A stretch of DNA of 64,000 bases from Timema cristinae (lineage: Eukaryota > Arthropoda > Insecta > Phasmatodea > Timematidae): the NCBI GenBank assembly GCA_039000515.1, contig JBCFYV010011172.1, positions 78,397,846 through 78,461,845 on the forward strand, read 5' to 3'. The translations under genes and the position numbers were made by a program. Positions 1-10,834 of this stretch are shown in pieces. The notes below the pieces were generated by a model. It was not told the DNA's origin, searched no databases, and saw nothing but the letters and a program-made list of their open reading frames with translations. How positions within the stretch are numbered: position 1 is the stretch's first letter; each line of letters begins with the position of its first letter.

Positions 1-946
1 AAACATTAGGATAGGTTTTTTTTTTCAGTCATCGCACCACCATTCTGCATGTACAGTCTATAAACATGATAAATACTTGAATTAGTTAAGGATAAGGAAA
101 TAAGCATTTCAGAGGTAATCTACCAGTATTTGCATGTAAGGAGAGTTGTAAACTCTTTCAGAAAAACCACTCTTAGTAGATTTGGCTGGAAAGCTTTAGC
201 TCAAAGGATAGACCAAGATGGCGGCGTTTTACAAAACTGAACCCATCACAGGCTGGAAACGCTTGATAATGATGCTTCCAGTAATTTTATATTCGTGACT
301 CTTTTTGCACTTCTAGCTGTTGTGATAGTAATTGGAGTTGTCAGATTAGAATAAAATATGATGAACATTTAGACAATGTAACATTTTATTAGTGATTTAA
401 GTGCATGAAAATGGGATAATAATAGAATTTGACGATGAAATGGGGAAAATTAGGCACATCAAACGTTAAAGCTAAACAAGAAAAAGTTTATATTATATTT
501 TGTGTACTCATTTGAAATTTTCAATATTCCTCATGTCATTTAAAGATTGAATAATAATATTCAAATTGAAAAATTAATATCCATATCCAGAAAATTTTTC
601 TAGTGGTTAAAATATTTCTTCACATCAACCAAAGCCACCTATTTATGTGCCTACAAACTGATTTTTTAGGTTTATCTTGGTCAAGAGGTCTTGATCAAAT
701 TCATAAAGATCTCTGCATATGGTACAAAATTCGTTAAACAAAGCATATAGATGTACTATAAGATTTGTTCCTTGTTGATACTACATATCGCATAGATTCT
801 CAAATATGGATATTATGATCACAATGTATCGATCATTGAATGTATATTTTTTAAATTTCCAGGCCCATGTATTACTACCATTTTCAGGTCACATGCATAT
901 GTACTAACCACACAAATGAATTACGGATGAGCATGGTTGAATTTAG
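1..946. other. AT-rich DNA, nothing recognised
   Basis: No long open frame, tRNA-like box or terminal repeat was recognised. Homopolymer runs and short AT stretches only. Confidence 0.5.
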
Positions 947-1045
947 CAGAAGTGCACCTGCATTTTTGTGGGGGGGGGGGGGAGAGTGGAAAATCTTGTA
1001 GATAAAAGACTCGGTACACCCATTTGGGATCGAACCCTCATTTAT
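947..1045 (-). repeat. degenerate SINE fragment (SINE-B/C body)
   Basis: The stretch carries the antisense body motif shared by the SINEs of this window (GAAGTG..CC.GCATTT.GTGG, a G-run, GAGAGTGGAAAA, then a decayed B box GGATCGAACCC). The normal GCGTGGAGGGAG segment is replaced by a 12-G run. Head and tail are not recognisable. Confidence 0.6.
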
Positions 1046-1708
1046 CACTCATCAACAATCTTGTCTATCGTGAGGGATGCCTTAAACAATTATGAAAGCG
1101 GGTCTTTCTATTTTAATTATACCATCTTAACAAATCCTTTTATTATTTGTTTGTTTGTAAGGAATTTAATTTTGTAACAATAAGTAAAGATATACATGAA
1201 TAAACAAAGAATATAAATGACATATAAAACAAACACCAGCCTCGATGGGGCTCTCTCGTACGTTAACTAACATAGAAACATGTTTGTCTCTAAGACTCAA
1301 TACTTTTCTTATGGTGACTTTTTATGTGATTTAAACATCAATATTGTCTTTTTTGACTGTGAATTTAAATTAAATATCACACACACAATGTAAAAAAGGT
1401 TGGCAAGGTGGCCTATTTCAATTAAAATAAAATAATTTGAAAAAAATTACACTTGGACACAAGAATCAATCTCAGAATCTTTGATTCCTGTGTTCATTTG
1501 TCATTTTCAACAAGTTTAACAGTATTTGAAATCGACCATGACCATACTAATCATAATTTCCTTTGTGTGTGTGATATTTATTTGATGTATGCATATTTGT
1601 TCAATACTCTTAAGTCACAATGGCTATGTTTTTATTGTTAACTCAATCGGTAGGCTATGATGTCTTACATTAGGAGTGAAGAATGATCCTGAAGACAGGA
1701 CAATTCCT

Positions 1709-1775
1709 AGATAGCTCAGTTGTAGTACTTCCAAAGGTCCCCGATTCGATTCCCATATCTGGTTGTCATTTTTCA
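1709..1775 (+). repeat. tRNA-like SINE remnant
   Basis: An A-box-like TAGCTCAGTTG and a B-box-like GATTCGATTCCC lie closer together than in a tRNA, so this is not a functional tRNA gene. It continues into TCTGGTTGTCATTTTT. A similar downstream string, CCAGGTGTCGTTTTT, follows another tRNA-like remnant near 50.4 kb, hinting at a further low-copy SINE family. Confidence 0.4.
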
Positions 1776-2387
1776 ACTAATTTAATATTATATTCAAATT
1801 GATGAGGAATACCTGTTGTAAGCATAATTCTAAAATATTAAACTAAGAATTTTTAAATCCTTGGTGTTTGTAACTCACAATTATGGTGATAATTATATAT
1901 CAAATATCTACCCCTATTGAACTTAAGTGTTTCTATCAATAAAATTAATAACTAAAAACAATACACAACTATTTGTTCTAGTTTTCTTTTAAGTTACTCT
2001 ATGGGCTGACTATGTTTACTGTATTGAATAACATATTTATTAACTCTAATTGTAAGTAATTAAATGTAAGAATATATTTATTTACATTTAAACCCATTAC
2101 TCAAAATTTGTATTTAATTGCTTAGGATTAGATTGAAGGAAAAGTGTCCCATGTGTAATCAAAACATCAATTGATGTTATTTTTAATAACTCGAAATCAT
2201 GGATTAGTATCAATAAAAGTAAAATAGTAAAAATAATAAGCAAATTTTTAATTTTGCTTTCCTCTCTCTAGACTTCCTCCTACCCTATACCAAATTTAAT
2301 ACCTTTCCTATATTAGCTAAATGCAATAAAACCTATAGTATCAGTTAAATGGTAAGCTGATATTTTTAAGCACTTGCCTAACTATAT
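1776..2387. other. AT-rich DNA, nothing recognised
   Basis: AT-rich sequence without coding potential or recognisable repeat structure. Confidence 0.5.
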
Positions 2388-2490
2388 TTTTGGTGTTGGG
2401 GATGAGGAAGGTTTTATTTAGAGGAAGTGTCCCCACATTTGTGTGGAGGAAGAGGAAAATTATAGAAAACCACCCTCAGTAAAACTAACT
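2388..2490 (-). repeat. SINE body fragment (antisense) at the minisatellite edge
   Basis: GGTGTTGGGGATGAGG, GAGGAAGTGTCCCCACATTT, GTGTGGAGGAAGAG and AAACCACCCTCAGT match the antisense SINE-B/C body seen intact at 55.93-56.18 kb. The match stops where the SINE would enter its B-box region and the 10-bp minisatellite starts. The rest of a SINE head reappears at 3057, after the array. Confidence 0.65.
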
Positions 2491-3056
2491 CAACCTAACT
2501 GAACCTAACTCAACCTAACTCAACTTAACTTAACTCAACCTAACTGAACCTAACTCAACCTAACTGAACCTAACTCAACCTAACAGAAGCTAACTGAACC
2601 TAACTCAACCTAACTAAACCTAAATGAAAGCTAACTGAACCTAACTCAACCTAACTGAACCTAACTGAAGTTAACTCAACCTAACTCAACATAACAAACT
2701 AACTCAACCTAACTGAAGCAAACTGAACCTAACTCAACCTAACTGAACCTTACTCAACCTAACTGAACCTAACTCAACCTAACTGAAGCTAACTGAACCT
2801 AACTCAATCTAACTCAACCTAACTGAACCTAACTCAACCTAACACAACCTAACTCAAACTAACTGAACCTAACTCAACCTAACTGAACCTTACTCAACCT
2901 AACTCAACTAAACTCAACCAAACTCAACCAACTCAACCTAACTCAACCTAACTGAAGCTAACTCAACCTAACTGAACCTAACTGAACCTAACTCAACCAA
3001 ACTCAACCTAACTGAACCAAACTCAACCTAACTGACCTAACTCAACCTAACTCAAT
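2484..3056. repeat. 10-bp minisatellite (CAACCTAACT)n
   Basis: About 57 imperfect copies of CAACCTAACT / GAACCTAACT with rarer variants such as GAAGCTAACT. The complementary unit is TTAGGTTGAG or TTAGGTTCAG, so half of each unit equals the arthropod telomere pentamer TTAGG. The array sits between two parts of a SINE. Confidence 0.95.
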
Positions 3057-3353
3057 CTCCCACAAATGTCAGACCAGTATACTACGAAAGTGCCGCCTTA
3101 GACCATAGAGCCACTGCAGCTTGTCAATATTATTATTTTTATTTTAACACCACATATACACCAAGAAAGTGGTGTGGTATATGTGGTGTTAAAATAAAAA
3201 ATAATATTGACAAGCTGCAGTGGCTCTTATGGTCTAAGGCGGCACTTTCGTAGTATACTGGTCTGACATTTGTGGGAGATTGAGTTAGGTTGAGTTAGGT
3301 TCAGTTAGGTTGAGTTTGGTTGAGTTTGGTTCAGTTAGGTTGAGTTAGCTTCA

Positions 3354-3399
<46 letters not shown>

Positions 3400-3625
3400 T
3401 GAAGCTAACTCAACCTAACTCAACCTAACTTAACCTAACTCAACCTAACTCAACCAAACTCAACCTAACTCAACCTAACTCAATCTCCCACAAATGTCAG
3501 ACCAGTATACTACGAAAGTGCCGCCTTAGACCATAGAGCCACTGCAGCTTGTCAATATTATTATTTTTTATTTTAACACCACATATACACACACCACTTT
3601 CTTTTAAGCTGAGAATGTGTGTGTG

Positions 3626-3667
<42 letters not shown>

Positions 3668-3919
3668 CACATATATATATATATATAAGTATATATATAT
3701 ATATGTGTGTATATATACATATATATATACACACACACACACATTCTCAGCTTAAAAGAAAGTGGTGTGTGTATATGTGGTGTTAAAATAAAAAATAATA
3801 ATATTGACAAGCTGCAGTGGCTCTATGGTCTAAGGCGGCACTTTCGTAGTATACTGGTCTGACATTTGTGGGAGATTGAGTTAGGTTGAGTTAGGTTGAG
3901 TTAGGTTGAGTTAGCTTCA

Positions 3920-3965
<46 letters not shown>

Positions 3966-4043
3966 GTTGAGTTAGCTTCAGTATATATATATATATAGTT
4001 ATATATATATATAGTTAGGTTGAGTTAGGTTGAGTTAGCTTCA

Positions 4044-4081
<38 letters not shown>

Positions 4082-4304
4082 TGAAGCTAACTCAACCTAA
4101 CTATATATATATATATATATACTGAAGCTAACTCAACCTAACTCAACCTAACTGAACCTAACTCAATCTCCCACAAATGTCAGACCAGTATACTACGAAA
4201 GTGCCGCCTTAGACCATAGAGCCACTGCAGCTTGTCAATATTATTATTTTTTATTTTAACACCACATATACACACACCACTTTCTTTTAAGCTGAGAATG
4301 TGTG

Positions 4305-4335
<31 letters not shown>

Positions 4336-4379
4336 ACACACACACAATATATATATATACTTATATATATATATATGTG

Positions 4380-4425
<46 letters not shown>

Positions 4426-4509
4426 TTCTCAGCTTAAAAGAAAGTGGTGTGTGTATATGTGGTGTTAAAATAAAAAATAATAATATTGACAAGCTGCAGT
4501 GCAGCTGCA

Positions 4510-4557
<48 letters not shown>

Positions 4558-4672
4558 TGAAGCTAACTCAACCTAACTCAACCTAACTATATATATATAT
4601 ATATACTGAAGCTAACTCAACCTAACTCAACCTAACTCAATCTATATATCTATATATATCTGTATATATATA

Positions 4673-4709
<37 letters not shown>

Positions 4710-5297
4710 TGAAGCTAACTCAACCTAACTCAACCTAACTGAACCTAACTCAACCAAACTCATATATATATATATATATATATACTGAAGCTAACTCAAC
4801 CTAACTCAACCTAACTGAACCTAACTCAACCAAACTCAACCTAACTCAATCTCCCACAAATGTCAGACCAGTATACTACGAAAGTGCCGCCTTAGACCAT
4901 AGAGCCACTGCAGCTTGTCAATATTATTATTTTTTATTTTAACACCACATATACACACACCACTTTCTTGGTGTATATGTGGTGTTAAAATAAAAAATAA
5001 TAATATTGACAAGCTGCAGTGGCTCTATGGTCTAAGGCGGCACTTTCGTATATATATATACTGAAGCTAACTCAACCTAACTGAACCTAACTCAACCTAA
5101 CTCAACCAAACTCAACCTAACTGAACCAAACTCAACCTAACTCAACCTAACTGAACCTAACTCAATCTCCCACAAATGTCAGACCAGTATACTACGAAAG
5201 TGCCGCCTTAGACCATAGAGCCACTGCAGCTTGTCAATATTATTATTTTTTATTTTAACACCACATATACACACACCACTTTCTTTTAAGCTGAGAA

Positions 5298-5348
<51 letters not shown>

Positions 5349-5389
5349 ATATATACATATATATATATATATATACTTATATGTATATA

Positions 5390-5432
<43 letters not shown>

Positions 5433-5455
5433 TTTCTCAGCTCAAAAGAAAGTAT
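3057..5455. repeat. chain of alternating inverted repeats (fold-back satellite)
   Basis: A roughly 110-bp unit (CAATCTCCCACAAATGTCAG ... GCCGCCTTAGACCATAGAGC ... CTGCAGCTTGTCAATATTAT) appears forward at about 3057, 3484, 4166, 4850 and 5165. It appears reversed at about 3171-3290, 3776-3880, 4460-4505 (cut short) and 4975-5048 (cut short). Forward and reverse units pair around palindromic centres near 3167, 3680, 4350 and 4972. Between pairs lie 10-bp minisatellite blocks, also inverted, around (TA)n tracts at 3353-3402, 3917-4085, 4511-4555, 4640-4710 and 5049-5062. The unit read on the minus strand contains a SINE head with A box ATGGTCTAAGGCG. The Tyr/Ile/His-rich open frames here are repeat artefacts. 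Confidence 0.9.
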
Positions 5456-5683
5456 TGTTTGTTTAACAATTTAACATGACAAAGCTTTTTGTTTTGGAAA
5501 TAAAGTTTTGCTGTAGGCTAATTAATAAATACTTATATTTTTTACTCTGTTTTCTTTAACATTTTGTTGAAATACAGTACTATTGTGGAAAATAAAAAAA
5601 CTAATGCCATCATAACCCATAAAAAAAAGACACTTGGACAAAAAATATGCAATTAATACAATGCCGTGGATGTGTTAATAGGA

Positions 5684-8189
5684 CTACTTCTTTTCCTCTT
5701 TTCGCCGACTTAACTCCCAGCGGACCATTTCCAATTCCAGCTCAGCTTTCTCCATTTGCAGAGCATTCAGGGCTTGCTGATGCTGGAGTGCCATCTTGTG
5801 AAGCTCCTGCCTTTCAATTATCTCCATTTTCCGGCGTTCTCTTTCGTTTTCTATTCGCAAGCCCTGGAATTCCAGTTCCTTTTCTTCCTTCAGCTGGAAG
5901 AGGCGCTTATGATGCTCCATCTTCAGACTTTCTAGGTCTTTTTGGTGGTCAATAGACCCCCTCGCCCTCTGCAGCCGAACTCTGACCTCCTCGGCCACGC
6001 GGGAACTATTGGAGGCACGCCTCCTTTCAACAAATCCACGTGGTCGAGGAGTAGTTGATACAACCACTTGTGATACAGGAGCATCTATAAACATATAACC
6101 ATTATAATAAGGGTGGAAAGTAAAAAAATTAAAATTATTCCTCTCACCCCCTTTCCGCCCCTAATGGGCAATTATTCTAAAGCATTAGCTTCCAGTTTAT
6201 TATAGTCATAATTTCTTAGGTTGTATAGACCTAAGCTAATATACTATTTATTTTAGCACCACATATTTCTACCCATTGGAGTTATACGCTTAAGTACTAA
6301 TTACACTGATGGGTTAAGGATGAATTTCAAAGGGGGAAAACTCTTAAATTCACTTGAACAAGAGTCAAACCTCGATCTCCCCATCCTTGGCAGTAAAGTT
6401 CAACCAACACGAGATTAACGCATTAGACCTCATTGCTGCCGAGGCGGGTCTTAAAGCAAAAAGCTTTTTTGAGAACTAAAATGTATAGGCCATATTGTTG
6501 GCAGAAGCAGATTTCAAGGAGGGCCTAAGCATTTAAATAATTAGGCCTATAATTGGAAGAGAGTAAAAGTTGGCGATCGAGTAAATAAACACAATCAAAA
6601 GTTGCATTAAAATGAAATTGATTAGATCAACATCAAATCTAGTACCTTGTGATTGAACCAACTCAGCAGCTGCAGAAGGTGGTTCTGAAGATGGATCATC
6701 AACAGCTTCCTCAGCTGAAGTGGGAACTTCTGGAAGGTAGAACGCTGGCTGGGACAAGGATGATCCACAGGGGACAGGTTGAAAGGCTGGGAGTGTTTGG
6801 ATAGGAAGTTGGGATATTGAAAAAGTTTCTTCTGGGATAGGGGATGGAGGGGAGATGGGAATATGTAAAAGTGGGGCAGAGGCAGAAGTTAGAACAGTTG
6901 GTGGGGTGGAAAGAGGAAAAGAAGCTGCTGGGGCGGGAATGGAACACGATACAGCACTAAGGTGGTTGTTCTGCTGCGCATGATGGTAGTCACTGTCCAA
7001 AGATTCCACTTGATCATTTAGACCGGGTTGAATGAGCAACACCTGGGCAATTACATCTTCATCCACCTGGATCTTTCGGGGGGGTCCTCCACCAGTACCC
7101 AGGGCGTGCCTCTTTTGGGCAGCCAACTCTTTCCTGGTGACTGCTTTCTGCTTGTCCCAGTGCCTGTTAAAATAAAAACAAATTTTACATTACAATGCAA
7201 CCCTACAAACAAATAATTTGTACCTTCATTTTAGTGACAGTATGTTACACTTACAATAATTATCATTAGCTGCAATGTATTTTCCCACTAACACAATTTT
7301 GTACTGGTATTGTTTTTAGTCGGTTTCTTCTCCCATGTTACAATTTTATTATAGAATTGCAATATGTATTTCAAACTTTCAGAATATAATAGTTGAGAAC
7401 TAAAGTTGTGGTTTCTTTTGTTGCACTATCAAAACCCACAGGGCTTAGGTAATTTATTTTTACATTGTTTCAATTAGTTAAATTTGGAAATTAATTCCAC
7501 TAATTTCGAACAAGTTAATTTAAATTACCATATTTCAAAAAGGAATGAGAAAGGGAGTTTGAAGCTTCAGTATAGAACAATGTAGAAAACCATAAAATAA
7601 TTTTCAAGTCGTAGATTTATGCCTTTGAGCACATGACCAGTGAATAGGCTATTGCAATATTTTAACAAAATTAATTTGTGGCTTTAGGTACATTAATGTG
7701 CATTGACCAGGCCCGAATCAAGGAATTCACTTAAGTGGTTGAATAGACAACCCTAAAGCAACACTTCCCCAATCAACTAGACTGCCAATGACCAGAAAAT
7801 CTGGGTATGAATCCCATTTTAAAACATTGTAGTAAAAAAGAGAGATGTAGATAGGCCTATTATAAGGGTCCCTCCGAGCATGGTGGCTGGAGCTGTATTC
7901 CCCTTCTCCAATTATTCTGGCCCAGTCAATGGTTATAAACAATAAGCTTATCAGTTGAACAAAAATACAATTACACACATTACCTTTTCAGCTGCAGCTC
8001 GTCCCTCCTCACAACACCAGCCACGGCGTTGAATTCCCTGCATATTCTTATCCAAGTTTCTTTTTTTTGATGGATTGTGGTGGCATTTGTTTTTTTATTT
8101 TCCACAATAGAACTGTATTTCAACAAAATGTTAAACAAAACATTTCTTTCGTGTGGGCTGAACATAGGAGCTTTCTTTATAGTTTCCAT
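5684..8189 (-). CDS. Myb/SANT-like DNA-binding domain protein, three exons
   Basis: Proposed exons are 8189-7984, 7163-6646 and 6084-5684. All introns have GT..AG ends (AG|GTAATG, ACAG|GCAC, AAG|GTACTA, ATAG|ATGC) and phases fit, giving 1125 nt: 374 residues plus TAG. Residues about 8-85 match a Myb/SANT-like (Myb_DNA-bind_5, trihelix-like) fold: FSPHERNVLFNILLKYSSIV, ENKKT, then a conserved W and FNAV, continuing into exon 2 with HWDKQK. Residues about 120-240 are Pro/Ser-rich. Residues about 270-374 are a charged, probably coiled-coil tail rich in E, K, L and R. A nuclear DNA-binding role is inferred from the domain. Such proteins occur as host regulators and as the second protein of Harbinger transposons; no Harbinger transposase adjoins, so a domesticated or single-copy gene is plausible. 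Its GC content exceeds that of its surroundings. ATG 8189 is the first Met ahead of the domain. Confidence 0.85.
6254..6452 (-). repeat. SINE-B copy in intron 2, internally shortened
   Basis: The antisense tail TAGCACCACAT..TTCTACCC...GTTATACGC is followed by the body, the B-box complement GAGTCAAACCTCGATCTCCC and the head complement ending TGCCGAGGCGGG. The central body is partly missing. It lies inside intron 2 of the Myb/SANT-like gene in the same orientation as the gene. Confidence 0.75.
7696..7815 (+). repeat. decayed SINE-C-like fragment in intron 1
   Basis: AAGTGGTTGAATAGACAACC, CTAGACTGCCAATGACC and GGGTATGAATCCC resemble a SINE-C head with its B box. It is strongly diverged and body and tail are absent. 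Confidence 0.35.
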
Positions 8190-8660
8190 TTTATTTGTTT
8201 ATACTACAAAATACAATTACGCGCGCGATACGTTTTGATATAGTTTCGCTCTGTAGCATTCATTTGTTGGGCGAGCTCATTCCTCTATTTTTCTCTCCAA
8301 AATCACTGCTACTTGCGCTTAGTGTGTACAGTGTTGCAACTTTTCTCAAATTTAAACTATTACTTCTATTGCCTTTTCTCCTGGCCTTAGCTTGCAAGCA
8401 ACGGCTTGTCTGCTGTAAGCACGTGGTTTATCATTAGCGTAGCAACGAGAAAGCTGGGTAGGGCCAAGCAAAGACCCTGCAGACTATGACCAGGCGAAGA
8501 CATAGGTGCTTGTATATCATTATGGGCCTAAATACCACACTTTAGTGCCACGTAGCTGGGCAATAGGAAGGATCCAAACAGGTATACTTAACTATAGTCA
8601 GCCACCCTGACCACTCAACCCTGGGGACAGGTAGGATGGAACCAAAGTCTTCTATATTAC
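8190..8660. promoter_or_regulatory. upstream region of the Myb/SANT-like gene
   Basis: About 470 bp 5' of the gene's start codon (gene on minus), somewhat less AT-rich, with GCGCGCG at 8221-8227. No clear TATA box or initiator can be named. Promoter function is inferred from position only. Confidence 0.25.
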
Positions 8661-8663
8661 TAT

Positions 8664-8705
8664 TTAACACCGCGTCTTACTACCAGTTCGAGCTAAACGC
8701 TAAGT
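8664..8705 (-). repeat. SINE 3'-tail fragment
   Basis: TTAACACCGCGTCTTACTAC followed by CAGTTCGAGCTAAACGC is the complement of the tail shared by all three SINE families here. It lies tail-first about 30 bp left of a SINE-A copy in the opposite orientation. Confidence 0.6.
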
Positions 8706-8737
8706 CTCCTGTACCCGTCTTCTCTAACCACTCTATG

Positions 8738-8988
8738 CTGGCGGCCGGGGTTCAATCTTCGGTCCCGGCACAGATTTATCTGATTTCCAAACCCTTCCTA
8801 CACCTCTGACAAGACATCTTGTGAATCTGTGGAATGCCAGGCCACCACCGTGGTTCGGATTCCACGTTAAACTGTAGGTCCTTCATTTCATCTCACAATC
8901 ACCCTACCATTACACATTAGCGTAAGTGCGTATAACCCGAACGGGTAGTAAGACGCGGTGCTAATAATAATAATAATAATAATAATCA
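8738..8988 (+). repeat. SINE-A copy with (AAT)n tail
   Basis: The B box CCGGGGTTCAATC, the body CGGCACAGATTTATCTGATT, CACCGTGGTTCGGATTCCAC, and the tail GCGTATAACCCGAACGGGTA and GTAAGACGCGGTGC run into (AAT)n. The 5' head with the A box is degenerate. Confidence 0.85.
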
Positions 8989-8989
8989 T

Positions 8990-9508
8990 AATTATCTAAC
9001 CACTCATCTACAAGGACGGTCTTGACCGGGTTCATCCGAAGTGTTAAATGCAACCGACATTGGACAGCGACCAATATTTATTTCTGTTCTATATTTTGTA
9101 TGGCATTCAGTGAACGCTAAATAAACTATTTCCTTTGATTGACAGGGTGCTAGGGTATTGTCTTGAAGTGATGATGCTAGACCACATGGTGAAGATAACA
9201 CACCACCGATGCAACCGGCCTCTATAGAGTCAAGGCCAAGAGTTTATAAATCATTGTGTTGTAATTGACTTGGCACGGCTCCTTGCACCTGTTGTCCCTT
9301 CTAGCCGCCATTTCAACCGTGGGATGCTTTCTGATCATAAAGTTAATTTATTCTACACAGGTTCAATATTACACCCAGGACACTATTAGGAATGAACATT
9401 TACAAAAGGAATATTTTAGGAAATACATTTCTGGGAAAAAATAAGACCATCGAATTACAAGGAATAGTGATGTTTTCGTAAATTGACTATAATACTGGAG
9501 TATCACAA
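8990..9508. other. no feature recognised
   Basis: Short open frames only, without domain-like sequence. Confidence 0.4.
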
Positions 9509-9509
9509 A

Positions 9510-9947
9510 GGGTGTGCGATTACTCGAAAATTTGAGTACGAGTTGAGGTTTAGTAGCTGCTTGAACTTGACGCGAAGATTTTCACAAAACTCAAAAAATT
9601 TTAATAGCCTACCCGGAATTCTCAATCTTTATCTAGAGAATTCCTAGTTTGACTAATTTTACTCAATTTTAAGATATAATTTCATTGCAAATAAAGTTCC
9701 TTAACGTTTCCTTTTGTCTAATTTAAAAAAAATTACAGTTATATTAAATTTATTTAAGAATTCTAATTTATGTGACTATACTTTTTTTTTTTTACAAAAT
9801 AAAAATTCTAAAGAAACTTATTTATGGTTTATGCATGAATCTATTACAGAAATTCAATTTGAAATATTTATTGTACAAATAATGCTTTATACTACTCTAA
9901 CTCTTATAAAACTCGGCTCGAAGTGACAAATGCCACTCGTACACCCC
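9510..9947. mobile_element. MITE with GGGTGTGCG-type termini
   Basis: The left end is GGGTGTGCGATTACTCGAAA and the right end, reverse complemented, is GGGGTGTACGAGTGGC. The interior is AT-rich and non-coding. It resembles the element at 51173-51633, which has TA on both sides; here TA is seen only at the right edge (9948-9949). Confidence 0.55.
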
Positions 9948-10266
9948 TAATATTAACATAACTTATCAACAGCAGATCCGACGTTATTGACACATTCAAG
10001 TGACAAGCGCTATTATGTAGTCGATATATGAGTAAGAGAAGATAATTTTAATGACTGGTATTACTTTATTGGAACTCATTTGATTTTTTTAATTTATTTT
10101 TAATTAATTTGAGGTATTCAACGTGCACTTTCTAGACCGACTGATTACATCAGCATACGACTTATAAACTAAATGATATCTAGAACAAACACAACACCCA
10201 GCCACCGGCAGGTAATTTATCAATGTGAAAGGGGTAACTCACATTTTACCAATGATAAATTGTTCG

Positions 10267-10325
10267 ACCATGCTAGGAATTGGACCCGGGACTCTTAGCT
10301 GAGCTAAGGCGTCAGACAGTTAATT
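10267..10325 (-). repeat. tRNA-like SINE remnant
   Basis: On the minus strand CGCCTTAGCTCAGCTAAG resembles an A-box region and CCCGGGTCCAATTCC a B box. The D-to-T-arm spacing is too short for a tRNA gene. Confidence 0.4.
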
Positions 10326-10834
10326 TTATAACGTTCTGGTTCAGATTAAACCACATGATGTGCTCTTTGAGCTTTAAAATACAAATTTTAAGTATTACGC
10401 GTTAAACGCCAAATTGAGTGAAATGAAGTTGTCACAATGTTGTATAAAATGCTCCTTTGGAACACGTGAAAAACAAACTAAGAGATACAGTAGCCCGACA
10501 GTGCCTAGACCCATTCATTAATATGTACGTTGATAAAGGATTGGATTCATTGGTTAATTACGGTGATGTGACTTAGGAATTTAAATCATTAACACCTGGT
10601 GAGTATTGTCTCATTCTCTCGGACAGAAAAATGAAGAAACCTTGATCTGTTTTGTTTAGTCAATTTACGGTTAGATCATTATTTTTCTAATCGTTCTAGT
10701 AAGATTTAGTTATTGATTAAAATATACTAAGAATTTAGTACAGCTTTATTTTATTTTTTATATTATTTGAATTTAAAAAATTACACCTGTATACTGGAAT
10801 CGAACCTGTGCCCAGGGGTAATTTTTCAATCTAA

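Noticed and set aside
3497..5479. Several open frames of 68-102 codons rich in Tyr, Ile, His and Cys
   Set aside because: They translate (TA)n and (TG)n tracts of the inverted-repeat chain, occur on both strands, and repeat almost identically; not genes.
7144..7216. Alternative extended exon 2 upstream of 7163
   Set aside because: Acceptor TTTTAACAG at 7164 joins exon 1 in phase and restores the conserved domain continuation; extension would add a stop-containing stretch.
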